DNA of 64,000 nt from Eutreptiella sp. 'Long Island Sound 2002' (lineage: Eukaryota > Euglenozoa > Euglenophyceae > Eutreptiales > Eutreptiaceae). The notes under the pieces are model-generated. The model made no database searches, was not told the origin of the DNA, and saw nothing but the letters and a program-made list of their open reading frames with translations. The translations under genes and the position numbers were made by a program. The stretch is taken from NCBI GenBank assembly GCA_964036045.1, contig CAXIWF010000520.1:33140-97139 (forward strand). Direction: 5' to 3'. Below are positions 27,001-36,429 of the stretch, one piece after another (within the stretch, counting starts at the first letter, position 1; each line of letters starts with the position of its first letter).

Positions 27001-29045
27001 ACAATGATGAAATATGCTATGTAAAGCATGTTTTAGCCCCTCTTTATGTGTTTTCACCCTATTTGGGTTTTGGGGGGGGGGTCCCAAGGGGTTTAGGGCA
27101 CAACCTGCTTATGTAGTTTACCAGCCTCGGCAGCTCAAAAATGGAAATTTCCAAAACTGATTTTTTATATATTCTTACCATCCAAAATGATCAAACATCC
27201 TATGTAAAGCATGTTTTAGCCCCTCTTTATGTGTTTTTCACCCTATTTGGGTGTTGGGGGGGGGGGGGGGGGGCTCCCAAGGGGGCCAGGGCACAACCTG
27301 CTTATGTAGTTTTCCAGCCTCGGCAGCTCAAAAATGGAAATTTCCGAAACTGATCTTTTTGATACTCTGACAATCCAAAATGATCAAATATCCTAGGTGA
27401 AGCATGTTTTAGCCCCTCTTTATGTGTTTTTCACCCTATTTGGGTGTTGGGGGGGGGGGGCTCCCAAGGGGGCCAGGGCACAACCTGCTTATGTAGTTTT
27501 CCAGCCTCGGCAGCTCAAAAATGGAAATTTCCGAAACTGATCTTTTTGATACTCTGACAATCCAAAATGATCAAATATCCTACATAAAGCATGTTTTAGC
27601 CCCTCTTTATGTGTTTTTCACCCTATTTGGGTGTCGGGGGGGGGGGGGGGGGGGCTCCCCAAGTGCCTGGGGCACAACCTGCTGATGTAGTTTTCCAGCC
27701 TCGGCAGCTCAAAAATGGTCGTTCCTCTCCCCTCTTCGAGGTGCTGATCGTGCTGTGCGGGCCGTTGAAGCGCCCTATGGACCTATGGGGGCCTGTGGGG
27801 ACCTATGGGGGCCTGTGGGGACCTATGGAGGCCTATGGGGACATATGGGGACCTATGGGGGCCTTTGGGGACCTGTGGAGACCTATGGGATCCTATGGGA
27901 TCCTATGGGGACCTATGGGGACATATGGGGACCTATGGGGGCCTTTGGGGACCTATGGGGGCCTATGGGGACCTATGGGGACCTATGGGGGCCTATGGGG
28001 GCCTGTGGGGGCCTGTGGGGACCTATGGGGACCTATGGGGGCCTATGGGGACATATGGGGACCTATGGGGACCTGTGGAGACCTATGGGATCCTATGGGA
28101 TCCTATGGGGACCTATGGGGACATATGGGGACCTATGGGGGCCTTTGGGGACCTATGGGGGCCTATGGGGACCTATGGGGGCCTGTGGGGACCTATGCGG
28201 GCCTATGGGGGCCTGTGGGGACCTATGGGGACCTATGGGGGCCTATGGGGGCCTATGGGGACCTATGGGGGCCTATGGGGACCTATGGGGACATATGGGG
28301 GCCTATGGGAACCTATGGGGACCTTTGGGGGCTCATGGGGACCTTTGGGGACCCATTGGCACCTATGGGGACCTACGGGGACCTATCGGGGCCTATTGGG
28401 ACCTATGGGGTGGGGGGCATCAACTTTTTGCACATCCATTTGGACACCAACCCCCCCCCCCTTCCTCCAAGCATCAGATCTATATCAGGCATATCACACA
28501 TCTTGTTGTATACACTGCAAAAACAACATGCCACACCGGACATCAGACTTTATACACAATCCTGCCATGGCCCTGTAAGGACTCTTTTCTTTGGCCTGAT
28601 TTTGTGTCTAGTGCCAATGACTCCATGTGAAACTATGTTATATTGGCCGAGTCCCAACTAATTGGTGGCCACGCAGAGTACTATGTGCTTTGTGGACCCG
28701 GCGTCCCATCGTTAAGGTCGCTATGGGGTGCCATACGGAACCGGCAGCTGTACATATTGCGCATGTATTGCAAAGGTTGCATTTCTTTCAATTTTTCAAT
28801 TTTTTTTATAATTTACACGACTTACAGCAAAAATAAAAAAATTACACTCCCTTACCGCAAAAATAAAAAAATTCAATTTTTTTTTATAATTCACACGAAT
28901 TACAGCAAAAAAAAAAATTACACGCATTTACAGCAAAAAAAAAAAATTACACGACTAGACGGTTTTTTTGTACACGACTTACATTTTTCACGGTCTGTGG
29001 GCGTGTGTTTGGCCTTGGGCTGGGGTTGGCGCATTGCCCCCTTTG

Positions 29046-29092
<47 letters not shown>

Positions 29093-29976
29093 CGTGCGGG
29101 CGGGCGTGCGGGCGTGCGGGCGTGCGTGTGTGTGTGTGCTTTCTCTTCGGCAGCAGGGCCATGCAGGCAGCGGGAATCGAAGCTGCGCCATCACGGCACG
29201 AGCCCGGTGACTCAACCACTGACACAGCACCCACCACAACACATTATACGCACGCAAGCACAGACGGCACCTCCCAAGTACCTAGATTGTCCCTCTAGCC
29301 TTCGCGGTCGTTGACGGGGCAGGACAGGTACGACGGATACAGCACGCACAAATGAACAGCACACGGTTTCACGTGACCTCAGGCCTCTCTACGCCTGCAC
29401 CCGGCCTGTATGAGTGTGTGTGTGGAGTCCCGATTACGGGGCTTCCTGCCTTTCCAACACAGCACTGGCTTTCATAGCTGGCCAAGGGATTGAAGGGCGC
29501 GCGGGGCTTGGTAGCTAAAGAGACAGTGTGGTCTAACCAGAAGCGAACACTGTTGGTCTATTGTCCGGGTTCCTGGTGAGGGGTAACAGAGGGTAGGGAC
29601 AGGGGCGAACCCACCCTGAAGTAAATTTGCAGAGCATTACGCTCTGTCTGCTATGCAGGCGTGACCGCGGGCTTGCCCAAGGCTGCATCTGAGCTGCTGG
29701 CCCTGTTTCTCCTCACACAGAAAGGCGCCTCGTGCAGGCGGGACATGCTACTGTTTTTGTTCTGCTTTGCACCTGACGAGATCTAGTACATCCAGGCCGG
29801 CTTTCTCTGTGCTCTGTTTCTCGCCAAAGTGTGTGTGTGTGTGTGTGTCACGCCGCACCCCTGCACACTGCTTTCTCTATCAAAAGACCGAACGACGTCC
29901 AGGGCTGCCCTGCAGCTCCTGAGGAGTTTGCTCCAACTGCTTTTCTTATGCTTTTGCTCGTGTTTTCACGGAACCC

Positions 29977-30038
<62 letters not shown>

Positions 30039-30380
30039 TTCCTTGCTCTTTTCTTGATTGCGGTTTTTATCATGTGTGTGTCTTTCTCAGTGTCTATTTT
30101 TTGGCCTGTTTATTTTTTTCGCATTGAACGCGGTGTCGTTTGACGATCCAACGGATGAGGCATCTGACATTCGGAGCCTGCATTGTGTTCCTTCGTTTCA
30201 CTATTGCGCGCGCGCACGCGCGTGTGTGTGTGTGTGTGTGGCAGTGAGACGTCACATCAAAGGTGCTCGCTGATGGAGAGGGAGGGCTTGGGTAAACACA
30301 TGCTGCAGTAGGCCCAGAGCACGTTGCGCTGATTGTGAGCTGTGCTCGTCCATTGTGCCATCCACTGGCAGTGACCGCGC

Positions 30381-30419
<39 letters not shown>

Positions 30420-33400
30420 GTTGGGTGGCGGGACCCAACACACGTGGTTAGCTAAACTGTTTGCATTGCCCAGGCAGTGTAGGACACGTACTCCTCCGCG
30501 GATTAGCTGAGGCTTGAGGGGAGGGAAGTATGGTGAGCATCTACCTGTGTGAACGCCATGACACTTGCGGTATACCCTCTTTACCAGACCTTTTTTCGGT
30601 GGGTGGGTGGTTTGGCCCAGGGGGGGGGGGGCGCTACATCACCCCCCCTCGATTGATCGATCGATCGATCAAATCAGATACCGAGGCCTTGTGCCAACCC
30701 CCCCCCCCCCCGCTCGGGTGGATAAGCACATCCCTGGTATGTACACCCGGAAGTACCCACCGGCATACTATTTCGCACCCCCTCACCTTGGATATTCCCC
30801 GCATCCATCGGCAGTGGTATCTTGGCTGGGCCTTTGGCCTCCCCCCCCCCTTCCCCCAGCTCCGCACTCTGACCCCCCCCCCCCTGGCCCCCGCCCTTCC
30901 TCCCATGCCCATGCCCCTGCCACATCCCCCGCGTTCCCTGCAGGACACAGCCTCGGCGCGGCCATCGCCACGGTGGTGGGCGCCCGCCTGTGCGGCCGGT
31001 ACCAGTTTTCGGAGGCGGGGGTGCCGGCGGAGATGAGCCTGCGGCCCTTCGCCGTTTGTACCTACGGAGGGCCCCGGGCGGGGGACCCGGCGTTCGCGCA
31101 GTTCGCCGACAGAGAGATGGCGGGCACACTGTTCAGGTGTCGGATCACTTGAGGGGCATGTGGGGGGGGGGGGGGGGACCCTCTGTCCGCGTCGTACTGC
31201 GCGGGGGGGGGGGGGGGGGTTATGAACAGGCGCAATTCGGAATGGCCAAATTGGGCACATCAAAAGTGTACCAAATTATGCAGCGGTATTTGAGGTCCGA
31301 AGCCATTTTTCTGGGTGTCATTTTTAGGGCTCGGTTGGTCGGTTATTTCTCTTTGCATGGGCCCTCCCTTGTGCCCAACAGCCTTCAGGAAACAACAGCA
31401 ACCACCCAAAGGCCCACAGGAAATAACAACCACCATTCAGGTCTCTGCTTGTTCTTGTGGTTGTTCTCTGCACCAAATTCCGCGCGTTCCTAATGTGCTC
31501 CTCCCCCAGTGCTACGGAGTCTGTCACGGCGGGTCGTGACGCTACAACAAGTTGTAATGGCGCCGTTTGTAAACAATACTACGGATGGGGATGGGGACCC
31601 CGCCTCACAAAAGGGTGCGTAGGTCCGTTTGCCCGCCGCCCTCTAACGCCCGGTGAAGCTGCGGGATATCACGCATAGCAGTGCACGCCACATCGTCCTA
31701 TCGCCTGGTACGACTCCCAGATGCATTGTACACCCCCCCGCCCTGCCTATTCCAGTGCACCGGGGCTGTCCTTAAGGACTCTTTTTTTGTGTGTTTTAAG
31801 GACAGCCCTTAAGTACAACCCCTAGGGGCCACCAGCCGCCAACCACCACCAACTGCCAACCGTCAACCGCCAACCGCCACCAACCACCAACTGCTGCCAA
31901 CCACCATCCATTGTTCAATAGTGCTTCTGTGGTTGTGTGTGTCCATGTCTTGACCATGAAGCAGAGAGCGTCCCCGTGAACGTTTGTTTCTGTTAGCGTG
32001 ACAAACGTTTTTTTCCTCCTTAAGGACAGCCCTGGTACACCGCCCTCGCGGGGGTTTGGAGAGGGGGTTGTGGTGGGTGGGTGGACGCAGTGGAGGGGTC
32101 CCGCATAGGACACTGCTAAGCTGGGGGGGGGGGGGTGATGTGGCTGTGAGGGCGGGGGCAGATATGTGACCGGGAGGCACACGTTACACCGCCTCCCGTT
32201 GGGGGGCGGGGTTCATCGCACGGGTTGCTTGCCTCTGGGCTACATCTGCCCGTGTCAGTCCCGCGGTGTTGCTGGTTGCTGCGCCTCACGGGCCATGTGT
32301 ACTATGGGCAGTCCTGTGGACCCATGATGATGACAGGGAGAACGCCCCCCCCCCCCCGACCTGCAGCGCCCCACGCCATGTGGGTGGGTGGAGACAGGGC
32401 CCTGATGCCGCCTGACGGGGCCTTTGAGCCTAGCGCAATCCGGCATTGCCCAAAGTAAACATGGGGAAGGTCCGTGGGGGCTGGCATGGCCGGCCGATCG
32501 GCAGGGTCGTCAGGGACTCCCTCCCTCCCTCCCTCCCTCCCTCCCTCCCTCCCTCCCTGTGTGTCCAAGGCAGTGCAAGGGCAGGCACAGGGGTTGAGGC
32601 ACGCGCACTGAGCCGAATGATGTGGTAATCGCCGGACCGGTCGCCTGTTTTTGGTCAAAATACACCTTTTTTTTTTCCAGTGTTTCTTGGCTGTGGTGTG
32701 CGTGATGTGGAGTGCTTTGGTGTTTTTTGGTGTTTTTTTTTTTAGTGTTTTTGTGCTTAGACAAAACACCCACATAGCTCGGGTGGTCCATGAGGTGGAG
32801 GTTTTTCAATTTTTTGGGCCCTTCTTAGTGACTTTTTTTTCATATATCATTGTGCTAAATTACTGACAGTTTTCCTTGTATCCCTCCGTTTGCCCCAAGT
32901 TGTTTTGCCCCCATGCCTGTGGTTTGGTTGAAAGAAGACGTCGAGGGCGCCGCATGGGCGTCCCATACGAGCATTCTAGCGGCCACACGGTTCTTGGCTG
33001 AGAAGGGCATCAAAATGTATGACACTCAGGTGAAGAGGGAGGCCACGGACAGTGGCAATTGCAATGATTGACACTTCTCATTTGACCCCAATCTTGCAGC
33101 GAACCCCGCGGCCAAGCCCTCTGCCCCACAATTGCTCACTAGCTTGTTGGGTGCTGCCGGGAAAGTATGCGGCAGATGTGATGCTCAATTTGGTGGTCAG
33201 TTGAAGAAGTGTGCTTGTTGCAGTAAAAACAACCATGAACTTTGCGGTACGATGGTGCAGGGGCAGTTCCACTACTTCACGTGCGTCTGTGTTGGCTGCC
33301 ATATGGCGGCCCGTAGCAACAGTGTGCAAATTGTAAGCGAGTCGTGCACGTCCGCTGTACCGCCACTGTTTTGGGGTATTTGCATTGTGTCGCATGTGCC

Positions 33401-35680
33401 TCCCTAGCAGCATCAACAACCTAGAGGGGCAAGCGCAAGTTCATGTCCCACTGGAAAAGGGGTAGACCATGGTTGCAGTATGTTGATGATAAGATGCTCT
33501 GTGCAGCTTACTGTGCGTACCCCCAACACGGCAGTCCACCTGAATGGATCCAAGGTGCCACAAACTTCAAGTTTCTGGGACTGAAAGACCAGGAGAATCT
33601 GGTCCACACAATATCGCACAAGCAATGTGGGTGTCTAACGGGCAGATATCATCTGCTTTGGGGACACTGCCACCACATGTATGTAGTGGCATCCTAACTT
33701 CGTTCCGCGCAGTGTACAGGACTGAGAAGCGGAATGGTGCACTACAAGATTTGCCCGGTGATTTATCCTTGGTAGATATTTCAGGCGGGTTTGTTACATG
33801 TCGCTGAGGTTGGTGGAACTTTGAACTGCTCATTTCCTGTCCCTTCATGTAGCTAATTGCTAATGGCCTCTCCAAATTTGTGGCTAGTGATGGACAGCCC
33901 TTTCGCACGTGGGCTGCAGCTGATGAAGTGGCGCCCCGGTCTCGGCGGTGATGGACTTGCACTTTTTCAGCAAGATCTTGAGCGCCGTATGCCGCAATGG
34001 GCCTACAAGCGCGTGATGGAGCGAGCTTTGCAAGATCGAGTTCATCAAGTACCGCCTGATTTGTGGCAATGGGCCACGGATTTAACCCCACCAGTTCCAC
34101 CTAGCCCAGGGCAGAGGGGAAACCCAATCGAGGTCCAGGATAGTCCAAGACTTTTCGCCCAGCCTAGTGTTCCCGTACCTCTAACCACTCTCGATTCAGC
34201 AAGCTGGCTGATCCCGCAGATACCTTTGTGCTTGTGTTGCCGCATGGGAAACGATTCAGCAAGCATACCTCTAACCGCTCCCGATTCAGCACCCGTACCT
34301 CTAACCGTCCCGGATGCAGCAAAACAAGAGGTCGAAGCAGAGCCCGAGCAGGGGGAGGGGGAGTGGGGGGAGCGGGAGGATGGGGATGAGTGGGAGAGGA
34401 GGTGCTACCTGCTGTGGCAGGAGCATGACTCCTGGCAGTGAGGGAGAAGGAGGCTTGCGAATGGCCACCGGGGGACCGGATGGACGAGGACAAGGATGAC
34501 CCGACCCCCTTGACACAGTACAGTGACAATGAGTGGTGAACTTCGGCTCGCCATGGACGCTTGCCCGTGGCCAGGACGGTGAACTTCGGCTCGCCATGAA
34601 CGCTTGCCCGTGGCTAGGCCGCTCAGCGAATTCTTCTTTCAAAAAACTCTAGTGCACATGTATGGCCTTCTTAGGGTGGTTTGGTTTGGAGAGGAGGGCA
34701 AGGTGGATTCTTGTGTGCATACAGTGAACACTGCAACTCTTGCGGGCAAGAGTAGGTACAAAGAAACCACAAAAAACAAGCCAAATTAAGCCAAAAAAAA
34801 CAATTTTTTGTTTCAAAAAAAAAAAAACAAGAATGCCTGTCCGCCTGTCACCGCCGCTGTGACAGGCGTTTTTCTCTTCCTTGAGTGAGCCAAAGGGGAG
34901 GTTGTGTGAGGGACAGCGGCAGGGGCAATGGCAGGTGCGTGTATTGGCTGTGGTAAAGGCAGTGCAAGGGGCTGAGCCAAGGGCAGTGTAGGGGGCTGAG
35001 CCAAGGGCAGTGTAGGGGGCTGCAGCAGGAGAGGGGACAGGGTCTAGGTGGCCCGGCACCCTTGGTGCCAGTGTTGGGGTGGGGCCTTAGGGTGGAGCTA
35101 GGAGCCCTCCGCGTGCTGAGTCGAGTGTGGCCTAGGCACTGCCCCAGGGCCCAGGGCGCTGGGAAGGGTCCGTCGAGGGCCTAGGGTGTGCATGTCACAT
35201 GGCACGGCCGGCCGATCTGCAGAGTCATCAGGGACCCCATCGTGCTCCCCCCCAAGCGTCCGGTGAGCCTTAAGATTGGCACCCAAATCCGCATCCAAAT
35301 CCAAATCCCCCCCCATCACCCATCCCCTCTGCCCCCCTCATGCCGCACCCCTTGTGCTCCCCCCATCCCCCACCCCCTCTGCCCCCCCCATCGCCCACCC
35401 CCTGCGCCGCAGGTATGTCAACCGGTATGACCCGGTCGCCAACGTGCTCCTGCGGGACATGCCGCTGCTCGGGCAGTACCAGCACGCGGGGGTCCTGAGG
35501 TGCATCCCCAACGACCTGCAAAAGTGCGTGCGGTCGTACCTGGACAACACCAACATCCTCTGCTGGGGGCCCCACTGCCCCCTCTCCTACTACTACTGGC
35601 TGGAGCACGCCGTGCGCCATGCCACGCCCCTGGACTGCACGGAGGAGGAGGCGCAGCAGTTCTGTGGCGGGGCCCTGTAG
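18051..35680 (+). CDS. Class 3 lipase (alpha/beta-hydrolase), six exons, 5' end missing
   Basis: Exons: 18051-18155, 20439-20957, 22627-22784, 26082-26311, 30944-31136 and 35413-35680 (stop TAG). All introns are GT-AG. The lengths sum to 1,473 bp, so the frame closes exactly over phases 0,0,2,1,2: 490 codons plus stop. The product would hydrolyse ester bonds of acylglycerols or galactolipids. Landmarks (numbered from the first codon of the 18051 exon) are the oxyanion-loop strand VTFRGTKS (~276-283), nucleophile elbow GHSLGAA with Ser340 split from Gly338 by an intron, YGGPRAGDPAFAQF (~378-391), acid Asp408 in NRYDPV, and probable catalytic His456 before SYYYWLE. About 230 residues precede the fold and match no domain I recognise. 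The true start is not found: the 18051 exon opens at a CAG acceptor in phase 0. It is the only well-supported host gene here. Confidence 0.85.
18156..20438 (+). other. Lipase intron 1
   Basis: A GTACCC donor and a CTCCCAG acceptor bound 2.28 kb of mostly C-rich sequence. It holds C runs at about 18510, 18600 and 19742, and a degenerate tRNA-Ser-like stretch (18676-18755). A short K/R-rich open stretch lies around 19310-19500, with no support as a gene. No domain or element is recognised. Confidence 0.6.
21869..21966 (+). repeat. Dispersed repeat, inverted partner at 37938-38032
   Basis: About 98 bp, starting CCAAAGTCACC and ending GGTCCCAGACCCCC. It matches the reverse complement of 37938-38032 at roughly 75-80% by eye, including the central GGGAAAATCTG. 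The two copies lie 16 kb apart in opposite orientation. The class of element is unknown. Confidence 0.7.
22335..22540 (+). mobile_element. MITE-like element with CCAACCG core, copy 1 (left end lost)
   Basis: An internal run of CCAACCG/CCACCAA units is followed by a conserved tail: CCATTGT.CA.TA, TTTCTGTGG, then CATGTCTTGA, CAGAGGGCGTCC and GTTTCTGTTGGCG. The right end is CTCAAGGGCAGCCCTGG. It shares the same order of blocks with copies at 22852-23133 and 31755-32040. Its left terminal repeat cannot be found. Confidence 0.7.
22852..23133 (+). mobile_element. MITE-like element with CCAACCG core, copy 2
   Basis: Imperfect terminal inverted repeats lie at 22852-22878 and 23107-23133 (inner right end reads GAAGGATAGCC; left reverse complement reads GAAGACAGCCC). 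Between them are two AAGGACAGCCC motifs, a CCAACCG/CCACCAA minisatellite (about 22927-22995) and the conserved family tail. At about 280 bp with no coding capacity it looks like a non-autonomous DNA element. The family assignment is inference. Confidence 0.7.
23377..23470 (+). repeat. tRNA-derived SINE head (A box and B box)
   Basis: An A-box-like TGGCCAGTACTCTAATGG (23377-23394) and a B-box-like GGCTCAATTCC (23427-23437) have tRNA-like spacing. The T-arm ACTGG/CCAGG pairs 4 of 5. The acceptor stem does not pair, so this is not a functional tRNA gene. A T-rich stretch with a run of seven Ts follows at about 23500. Confidence 0.45.
24797..25112 (+). pseudogene. Two-exon 3' gene fragment, acidic Ser-rich tail, nested in lipase intron 3
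   Basis: The first exon, 24797-24962, opens after a TTGTCTTGCAG acceptor. It encodes a basic stretch (PSPRAKRKEVIDAL, then DRITGRKRQEAYNEAQKA) and ends in phase 1 at CAT/GTGCCA. The second exon, 25021-25112, opens after TCCCATTCAG, restores the frame and encodes an S/D/G-rich tail (SDSDSSSSSGSSS...) to a TGA. The matching phases and good splice sites suggest a real coding end. No upstream domain is found, so it is probably a transposon-derived or captured fragment. The product is not recognised. Confidence 0.35.
26507..26647. repeat. Near-perfect 70-bp-arm inverted repeat (hairpin)
   Basis: Arms 26507-26576 and 26579-26647 are separated by 2 bases. They pair throughout except for one length difference in the T/A homopolymer (13 T versus 12 A). 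Inside each arm are GTCGTGTAA and ACCGTCAGGTCG motifs. Similar units (AATTACACGACTTACAGC) continue as direct repeats to about 26770 and recur at 28810-28985. Confidence 0.9.
26926..27715 (+). repeat. ~190-bp satellite, 4-5 copies, plus orientation
   Basis: Each unit carries CAGCTCAAAAATGGAAAT, AATGATCAAA, GTAAAGCATGTTTTAG, CACCCTATTTGGGT, a G run of 7-19, and a CACAACCTGCTTATGTAG segment. GTAAAGCATG or its variants lie near 27021, 27204, 27398 and 27584, a period of 183-194 bp. The same family lies in reverse orientation at 41420-42560. Confidence 0.9.
27773..28412 (+). repeat. 10-bp minisatellite CCTATGGGGA, ~64 copies
   Basis: A tight tandem of CCTATGGGG(A/G) has variants CCTGTGGGGA, CATATGGGGA, CCTTTGGGG and CCTATGGGAT. 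The variants recur in blocks: the motif TGGAGACCTATGGGATCC appears near 27875 and 28075, about 200 bp apart. All three plus frames are open and give GDLWGPMGTY-type peptides, which I treat as artefacts. Confidence 0.95.
29048..29138. repeat. (GT)n followed by CGGGCGTG repeats
   Basis: About 36 nt of GT lead into (GC)n, then GGGCGTGC units and a second short GT tract. It lies next to the minus-strand SINE head. Confidence 0.9.
29165..29235 (-). repeat. tRNA-derived SINE head, minus strand
   Basis: On the minus strand an A-box-like TGTGTCAGTGGTTGAGTCA (29208-29226) precedes a B-box-like GCTTCGATTCC (29173-29183). The cloverleaf is not clean, so I call it a SINE head or tRNA relic rather than a tRNA gene. 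Confidence 0.4.
29870..30037 (+). repeat. Dispersed repeat ending in (GT)n, copy 1
   Basis: The block AGACCGAACGACGTCC...GGCTGCCCTGCAG...ACTGCTTTTCTT ends in a 58-nt GT tract (29980-30037). It is clearly related to 38745-38880 and 39035-39230, which share AGACCGAAAGAC and (C/A)CCGCTT.TCTTG. The 3' simple-repeat tail is SINE/LINE-like. Confidence 0.6.
30379..30528 (+). repeat. (GT)n plus dispersed segment with ACCCAACAC and TACTCCTCC
   Basis: A GT tract (about 30379-30417) is followed by a segment with ACCCAACACACG, TTGCATTGCCCAGGC, GTACTCCTCC and GCTTGAGGGG. A diverged copy lies at about 38885-38998 (CACCCAACACGG, CACCAGGCGATG, GGACTCCTCC, TGGTGAGGGG), again next to a GT-rich tract. Confidence 0.5.
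31755..32040 (+). mobile_element. MITE-like element with CCAACCG core, copy 3 (best preserved)
   Basis: Terminal inverted repeats at 31755-31779 and 32016-32040 match at 22 of 25 positions; the inner end reads CCTTAAGGACAGCCC on the right. The core has CCAACCG/CCACCAA repeats (about 31828-31912), then the tail shared with copies 1 and 2 (CCATTGTTCAATAGTG, CATGTCTTGACCATGAAGC, GTTTCTGTTAGCG). No open frame of substance is present. No clear target-site duplication is visible. Confidence 0.75.
32913..34441 (+). pseudogene. Transposon-derived gene relic with PHD-like and TTF/hAT-type zinc fingers
   Basis: A plausible chain is 32913-33051 (ATG start, ends phase 1), 33100-33332 (ends at a GTAAGC donor, phase 0) and 33425 onward (after a CCTAG acceptor). 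The second exon carries CxxC-x10-CxxC-x4-HxxC...CVCVGC, the spacing of a PHD-type zinc finger. The third carries WKRGRPWLQY, MLCAAYC, GATNFKFLGLKD and SHKQC, the pattern of the zinc finger at the front of hAT-like transposases and ZNF862/C17orf113-like proteins. The frame is lost near 33635. A continuation (LIANGLSKFVASDGQPF, 33853 onward) also breaks. The last open stretch ends at 34441 with a degenerate Pro/Asp repeat and an acidic tail. No catalytic core is seen. Confidence 0.45.
34535..34621. repeat. 43-bp tandem duplication
   Basis: Two copies of a unit starting GGTGAACTTCGGCTCGCCAT (34535 and 34578) differ at two or three bases. It lies just downstream of the zinc-finger relic. Confidence 0.9.
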
Positions 35681-36429
35681 ACAGACGACCGACCCGGGCC
35701 ACATCGGCGGCGGATGACCGACAGCGGAACCGCGTGTCGTTGTGCCAGGCCCCCCGTTTGGGGGGTTTGCGAGTACTCAACGAACGCGGAGTGTGCGCGC
35801 GGCCGGCGCCACAGCCCCTCCCCCCGGGGGCCTGTGTGGAGGGGGCTGTGGAGGGGCCGAGGGGGTTGAGGAGGGGGGGAGCTTGACCTGCGCCCGTGGG
35901 GCAGGTTCTCTGCGCAATGCCGTGTACGACACGGACACTGGCCCTCCGGCTCGACTTGCAGCGAGTTGGGGGGGGGGGTGTCGAAACAAGGCGACGGGAT
36001 GGTGAGGACTGCCACTTGTTGGCGGGGTCCATGGGGACGAGGGACATGTTGGGGGAGGGGGTATCGTGGCGACGGGTGAAGCGGGGCCTGGGCTGTAGCA
36101 CACCCACGCCCTGACCGGTGCCCCCTCCCCCCCTTCATTGACAGAGAGGACCGGCATGGGCCCCACAAAGCGGGTGGGTACGGACCCCCTCGTAGGGGGG
36201 GGGGGGGGCAAAGGGCATGGACCATCGAAAGGGGGTGTTCATGCAGCCCTAACCCCCCCCCCTCCCGTTCGCTCAGCATGGCCTCGTCTGAATACAGTGA
36301 CTCCATCTGAGCGTTGGTTCGTCTGACCACAGCTCTTTTGGTCAAGATCGCAAGAGGACACGGTTGTGAGCTGATGGTCGTGGGAAAGAGGGGCTGGGTC
36401 TGGCCTGTGGCGAGCTCTTTTTGCCGTGA
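35681..36429. other. Spacer between lipase 3' end and LINE remnant
   Basis: This is GC-rich sequence with G runs at about 35970 and 36196. I see no AATAAA-type signal close to the lipase stop and no coding segment. From about 36280 the sequence may be decayed LINE coding sequence, but it has stops in every frame I followed. Confidence 0.4.

Larger units (their letters stand above)
26312..30943 (+). other. Lipase intron 4
   Basis: The largest intron (4.63 kb; GTGTGC donor, CCCTGCAG acceptor) splits the nucleophile elbow codon of the lipase. It contains a long hairpin (26507-26647), A/T-rich diverged copies of the hairpin units (to about 26770 and at 28810-28985), a ~190-bp satellite (26926-27715), a 10-bp minisatellite (27773-28412), a minus-strand SINE head (29165-29235) and several (GT)n tracts. 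Confidence 0.6.
31137..35412 (+). other. Lipase intron 5
   Basis: 4.28 kb bounded by AG/GTGTCGG and CCGCAG/G. It holds a MITE-like element (31755-32040), a (CTCC)n tract (about 32516-32558), a transposase-like relic (32913-34441), a 43-bp tandem duplication (34535-34621) and a small hairpin (34842-34868). A motif GGCCGGCCGATC.GCAG, followed by a diverged TC.TCAGGGAC, is repeated at about 32490 and 35205. Confidence 0.6.

Noticed and set aside
27609-28661. Three overlapping plus-strand ORFs with GDLWGPMGTYG repeats
   Set aside because: All three frames are open because of the CCTATGGGGA unit; this is minisatellite, not protein.
34842-34868. Terminator-like hairpin (CGCCTGTCAC / GTGACAGGCG, 7-nt loop, then TTTTT)
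   Set aside because: It has the shape of a bacterial intrinsic terminator but lies in the middle of a eukaryotic intron with no gene ending there.
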